Virus record (IMG/VR): IMGVR_UViG_3300026130_000023
Coordinates: 1 to 23,708 of that record
DNA length: 23,708 nt
DNA from: a virus
Reading direction: 5' to 3' (one strand)
Program-made: the position numbers and the translations under genes
Notes under the pieces: generated by a model
The model's input: only the letters and a program-made list of their open reading frames with translations
The model's database searches: none
What the model was told of the DNA's origin: nothing
Part shown: one piece after another, positions 21,987-23,708 of the stretch
Layout of the letters: each line of letters starts with the position of its first letter
Numbering within the stretch: position 1 is the stretch's first letter

Positions 21987-22015
21987 AGCAGTCTCTCCTC
22001 TCTGTCTATGATTCT

Positions 22016-22044
22016 ATAGTCTCAAATTAAACCTATCTTGTCAA
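22016..22044 (-). promoter_or_regulatory. Promoter copy 1 (TTGACA, N14, TGAGACTAT)
   Basis: Minus strand: TTGACA (22039-22044), 14 nt, TGA GACTAT (hexamer 22016-22021), 17-nt spacing with extended -10. Upstream AT-rich bases (GTAATAAAAAGTG) are identical in promoter 2. It lies immediately downstream of an intrinsic terminator, showing a new transcription unit begins here. TATAGA overlaps the -10 and could be an alternative with 20-nt spacing. Confidence 0.8.
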
Positions 22045-22066
22045 CACTTTTTATTACTATATAGTG

Positions 22067-22091
22067 AAAAAAAGAGGGGTGTTACCCCCTC
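22067..22091 (-). terminator. Intrinsic (rho-independent) terminator
   Basis: Minus-strand RNA forms a 6-bp stem GAGGGG/CCCCUC with a 6-nt loop (22074-22091), directly followed by seven U residues (22067-22073). It lies 8 nt after the stop of the gene at 22099 and just before promoter 1, separating two units. Confidence 0.9.
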
Positions 22092-22098
22092 AATACCC

Positions 22099-22344
22099 TC
22101 AGACCTCGTGGCGCAAAATCCTTCTACGCCTCCAAAACCTTCCCACTTTCTGATTTGCGTATATGGACTTTTGATTCCTTCCGTCCATCGCCTCTTGAAG
22201 ATAAAACCTATCCCCTGCGTCCTTTAGGTCAAAAACCCTCCCTGACAATTCGTACTCTGGGTTTAGGTCTTTGGCCTGCATTGGGTAGGTGCATTCTACC
22301 ATTATCTCTTCGTCTGCTCCGATCTTCTTCATTAAGACATGCAT
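22099..22344 (-). CDS. Small basic hypothetical protein (81 aa)
   Basis: 81 residues from ATG 22344, leader ATAGGAGAGAACC. The first half (MHVLMKKIGADEEIMVECTYP, MQAKDLNPEYELSGRVFDLKD) has short strands and the C-terminus is strongly basic (KVGRFWRRRRILRHEV), which could bind nucleic acid. It is the last gene before the intrinsic terminator. I do not recognise a family. Confidence 0.65.
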   Translation of the reverse strand: MHVLMKKIGADEEIMVECTYPMQAKDLNPEYELSGRVFDLKDAGDRFYLQEAMDGRNQKSIYANQKVGRFWRRRRILRHEV

Positions 22345-22356
22345 GGTTCTCTCCTA

Positions 22357-22815
22357 TCATGCGTGGATTAAATGGGGGTGGCCATTTTCAAAGGCTTCCA
22401 ACCCAAGATCGCGGGTGATCCTAGTCGGCCTATCAAACGGCTGTGTGATCCAATGGCTTTGTGGACCCTCGGCATAGTGGTAGAAATCATCCTCCCACTT
22501 CACGTAATGGATAAAGGTGGCGGGAATCTGAGTCACATCTTTGGTGTATACATGGTCGCAATCTTGCGCTTCCCAAACAATGTGTATTACGCCATCGCAA
22601 TTGTGTCGCTTGATGATCTCATTAATCCGTTCACGCTTTCTAAGCAAGTCATCGATCTGGCACTCCTTCAGGACTCTCCGGTACTCCCCTATCAGTTTTC
22701 TGTATCGCCTTGCTCGTGGACTATTAAAATCTCTAGGTTTCTCGATGGCCTTTAACAAGTCCTGCAATAATTCGACACTTGCTCTTAAATATTCGTTTAC
22801 TGGTCTATGTTTCAT
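22357..22815 (-). CDS. Hypothetical protein (152 aa) with helical N-terminus
   Basis: 152 residues from ATG 22815, leader TGGGAGAGAGACC. The N-terminal ~80 residues are helical and charged (VELLQDLLKAIEKPRDFNS, RKLIGEYRRVLKECQIDDLL, RKRERINEIIKRHNCDG), likely coiled coil. The remainder has strands and aromatic residues (VKWEDDFYHYAEGPQSHWITQ, then RPTRITRDLGLEAFENGHPH). It overlaps the preceding gene's stop by ATGA and is followed at 12 nt by the next gene. No family recognised; no catalytic motif seen. Confidence 0.68.
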   Translation of the reverse strand: MKHRPVNEYLRASVELLQDLLKAIEKPRDFNSPRARRYRKLIGEYRRVLKECQIDDLLRKRERINEIIKRHNCDGVIHIVWEAQDCDHVYTKDVTQIPATFIHYVKWEDDFYHYAEGPQSHWITQPFDRPTRITRDLGLEAFENGHPHLIHA

Positions 22816-22982
22816 GGTCTCTCTCCCATTATCAGTGCTTGGTCTAGTTCTTCGAATAATGCGTCAATCGACTCTCTGAAATTCAGCCAGTCTTCATAAG
22901 GCATCGTCCGAACGCCATTTTTTCGTGCTATATCCATCTCAAAAACCCATTCGAGCATTGAGTGTTTGTATTCAGTGGTCAT
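22812..22982 (-). CDS. Small hypothetical protein (56 aa)
   Basis: 56 residues from ATG 22982 behind a strong AGGAGG site; TGA overlaps the next ATG (ATGA). Sequence is helical: MTTEYKHSMLEWVFEMDIAR, MPYEDWLNFRESIDALFEEL and an end MGERP. It is below usual length cut-offs but has the best ribosome site of the block and correct coupling on both sides. Function unknown. Confidence 0.7.
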   Translation of the reverse strand: MTTEYKHSMLEWVFEMDIARKNGVRTMPYEDWLNFRESIDALFEELDQALIMGERP

Positions 22983-23038
22983 ACGGCCTCCTGAGAAGCC
23001 GCGTGAGCGATTTTAAACTCTTTGCCTAATGTTGGCAT
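22979..23038 (-). CDS. Candidate 19-residue coupled peptide
   Basis: MPTLGKEFKIAHAASQEAV, ATG 23038 to TGA 22979. It has the same leader type (AGAGGTAGACCC) as genes around it, and its TGA overlaps the next gene's ATG as ATGA, with the next gene's AGGAGG lying inside its own codons. It may be a real microprotein or a translated leader that boosts the 56-residue gene. Confidence 0.45.
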   Translation of the reverse strand: MPTLGKEFKIAHAASQEAV

Positions 23039-23048
23039 GGGTCTACCT

Positions 23049-23189
23049 CTAAAATTCAATAGAGTGCTTTTTCATGTAGAATAAAAGCTCAGCCGCTAAC
23101 TCTTCGGCTGTTTCGAAATCTTTGTCCTCAAGCGCCTTTTCAATTGCGGCATTAAGGTCGTATGTGTAGGCAAATTCTAATGCAGTCAT
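23049..23189 (-). CDS. Small helical protein (46 aa)
   Basis: 46 residues from ATG 23189, leader TAGGAGAGAGACC, the consensus form. The sequence (MTALEFAYTYDLNAAIEKAL, then EDKDFETAEELAAELLFYMK) is a helix-turn-helix pair similar to one TPR-like hairpin. The upstream gene's stop TAG is fused to its Shine-Dalgarno. No enzymatic motif; function unknown. Confidence 0.65.
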   Translation of the reverse strand: MTALEFAYTYDLNAAIEKALEDKDFETAEELAAELLFYMKKHSIEF

Positions 23190-23199
23190 GGTCTCTCTC

Positions 23200-23424
23200 C
23201 TATGCTCTGAATTGGTCTTGGTTAATGAATTCCCAGTGGAATACTGCTTCCTGCTTGGCGTCTCGCAAGGTGTCGTAGTTTCCTACAGTCTTGCCGCATT
23301 GGTCTATTACCTTCCAAATGCTGCCGCCAAACCTGCGGATTTTGTAGTCGATCTCATTGACTTGGTAGTTATCGCGGTCAATCTTGGTGAAGGTCATTGG
23401 CTTGAATGTGAAGTAAATTGTCAT
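23200..23424 (-). CDS. Small hypothetical protein (74 aa), first gene after promoter 2
   Basis: 74 residues from ATG 23424 (leader AGAGGAGAGACTACC); the longer frame from 23445 would start before the leader. Beta-rich: MTIYFTFKPMTFTKIDRDNY, QVNEIDYKIRRFGGSIWKVI, ending in helix (TLRDAKQEAVFHWEFINQDQ). It lies 28 nt downstream of the -10 of promoter 2. I do not recognise a family. The stop TAG is fused to the next gene's TAGGAG. Confidence 0.7.
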   Translation of the reverse strand: MTIYFTFKPMTFTKIDRDNYQVNEIDYKIRRFGGSIWKVIDQCGKTVGNYDTLRDAKQEAVFHWEFINQDQFRA

Positions 23425-23451
23425 GGTAGTCTCTCCTCTGTCCATGATTTT

Positions 23452-23480
23452 ATAGTCTCACAAATCCCCACTCTTGTCAA
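23452..23480 (-). promoter_or_regulatory. Promoter copy 2 (TTGACA, N14, TGAGACTAT)
   Basis: Minus strand: TTGACA at 23475-23480, 14 nt, TGA GACTAT with hexamer at 23452-23457. The sequence upstream (GTAATAAAAAGTG) and from the -10 to the ATG is nearly identical to promoter 1 while the 14-nt spacer differs, so the conserved parts are likely under selection. Confidence 0.78.
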
Positions 23481-23502
23481 CACTTTTTATTACAGAATGG
23501 GG
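23466..23502. repeat. Imperfect inverted repeat flanking the -35 of promoter 2
   Basis: Arms CCCCACTCT (23466-23474) and AGAATGGGG (23494-23502) match at 8 of 9 positions and surround the -35 hexamer. Absent from promoters 1 and 3. It could be an operator or a weak hairpin ending the upstream gene. Confidence 0.35.
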
Positions 23503-23503
23503 T

Positions 23504-23587
23504 TTATTTTATACCTCTCCAAGATTCGATCTTGTAGTCGGGATACTCTAGCTTTGCTATTGCTAAGTTAATCTCTGCGTCTGTCAT
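23504..23587 (-). CDS. Candidate 27-residue protein
   Basis: MTDAEINLAIAKLEYPDYKI and a short end to TAA at 23504. ATG 23587 has GGAG at good spacing and overlaps the upstream stop as TGATG. The MTDAEIN...A.. opening is common in small phage proteins, which are normally longer, so this may be a truncated relative or a short real gene. Confidence 0.5.
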   Translation of the reverse strand: MTDAEINLAIAKLEYPDYKIESWRGIK

Positions 23588-23708
23588 CACTCTTGCTCCT
23601 TACACGTACACTCTGGACACTCAAAAGCTGACAGGCGTTCCATGTCGCAATCTGATGAATGCTCTCGCGCGTCTGTCTCTGCTCTAATCATATCTTGATA
23701 AAACTCTA
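23587..23708 (-). CDS. Partial small protein with CPECTC motif (5' end may be outside window)
   Basis: The frame is open to the window edge. An internal ATG at 23691 would give 34 residues (MIRAETDAREHSSDCDMERL, then a C-terminal CPECTC), but that ATG has no strong ribosome site and the upstream codons (EFYQD) stay open, so the true start may lie beyond 23708. The clustered cysteines could bind a metal. Function unknown. Confidence 0.5.
   Translation of the reverse strand, partial: EFYQDMIRAETDAREHSSDCDMERLSAFECPECTCKEQE

Noticed and set aside
22056-22065. Palindrome ACTATATAGT treated as an established operator
   Set aside because: A 10-bp AT-rich palindrome is common by chance and is not repeated at the other two promoters; only mentioned as a possibility.
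1-23708. CRISPR array, tRNA, attachment site or insertion sequence
   Set aside because: No regularly spaced repeats, no cloverleaf-like element, no integrase-associated repeat and no transposase-like frame was seen on either strand.

Overview
This window is part of a tailed double-stranded DNA bacteriophage or prophage. The genes (tape measure, tail tube, a frameshifted tail chaperone, a J-like tip protein with fibronectin repeats, no sheath gene) point to a long non-contractile tail, i.e. a siphovirus-type virion. Every gene I can support reads on the minus strand, so the biological order runs from high to low coordinates. No bacterial housekeeping gene, integrase, lysis gene, replication gene, tRNA or CRISPR is visible. 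The host cannot be named. The P22-type coat protein, DUF4055-type portal, IbrA/IbrB-like pair and ArdB-like antirestriction protein suggest a Gram-negative, probably proteobacterial, host (inference). The sequence is moderately AT-rich.

Region A (about 23708 to 20161) is an early or accessory block of about a dozen very small genes. They are packed with near-identical ribosome-binding leaders (AGGAGAGAGACC type), several with a TAG stop fused to the Shine-Dalgarno (TAGGAG). Three promoters share one architecture (TTGACW, 14 nt, TGAGACKAT) at 23452-23480, 22016-22044 and 21273-21301. A rho-independent terminator at 22067-22091 separates two transcription units. The only protein here with a recognisable function is an ArdB/KlcA-like antirestriction protein (20815-21243).

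Region B (about 20098 to 15341) begins with a 55-residue helix-turn-helix protein, a possible extended -10 promoter and a small palindrome. A tightly overlapping nucleic-acid-modification cassette follows: ParB-like protein, unknown 102-residue protein, DPPW methyltransferase, GT25-like glycosyltransferase, second methyltransferase-like protein, an IbrA-like PP-loop (PAPS-reductase family) enzyme and an IbrB-like ParB protein. Its last gene overlaps the small terminase gene by 32 nt, so it looks co-expressed with DNA packaging. This is the best candidate for an undescribed system: a multi-enzyme DNA modification pathway that could mark phage DNA before packaging, complementing the antirestriction protein.

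Region C (about 15372 to 8281) is the packaging and head module: TerS, TerL, portal, a MuF-type head protein carrying a C-terminal HEYGH metallopeptidase-like domain, a small conserved protein, scaffold, P22-like coat protein and a 57-residue protein missed by size cut-offs. Region D (about 8271 to 1) holds head-tail connectors, tail terminator, tail tube, the tail chaperone pair joined by a -1 frameshift at an AAATTTT heptamer, tape measure, two tail-tip proteins and the J-like tip protein, which runs off the window. Most junctions in B to D overlap by 1 to 32 nt, consistent with one long late operon.
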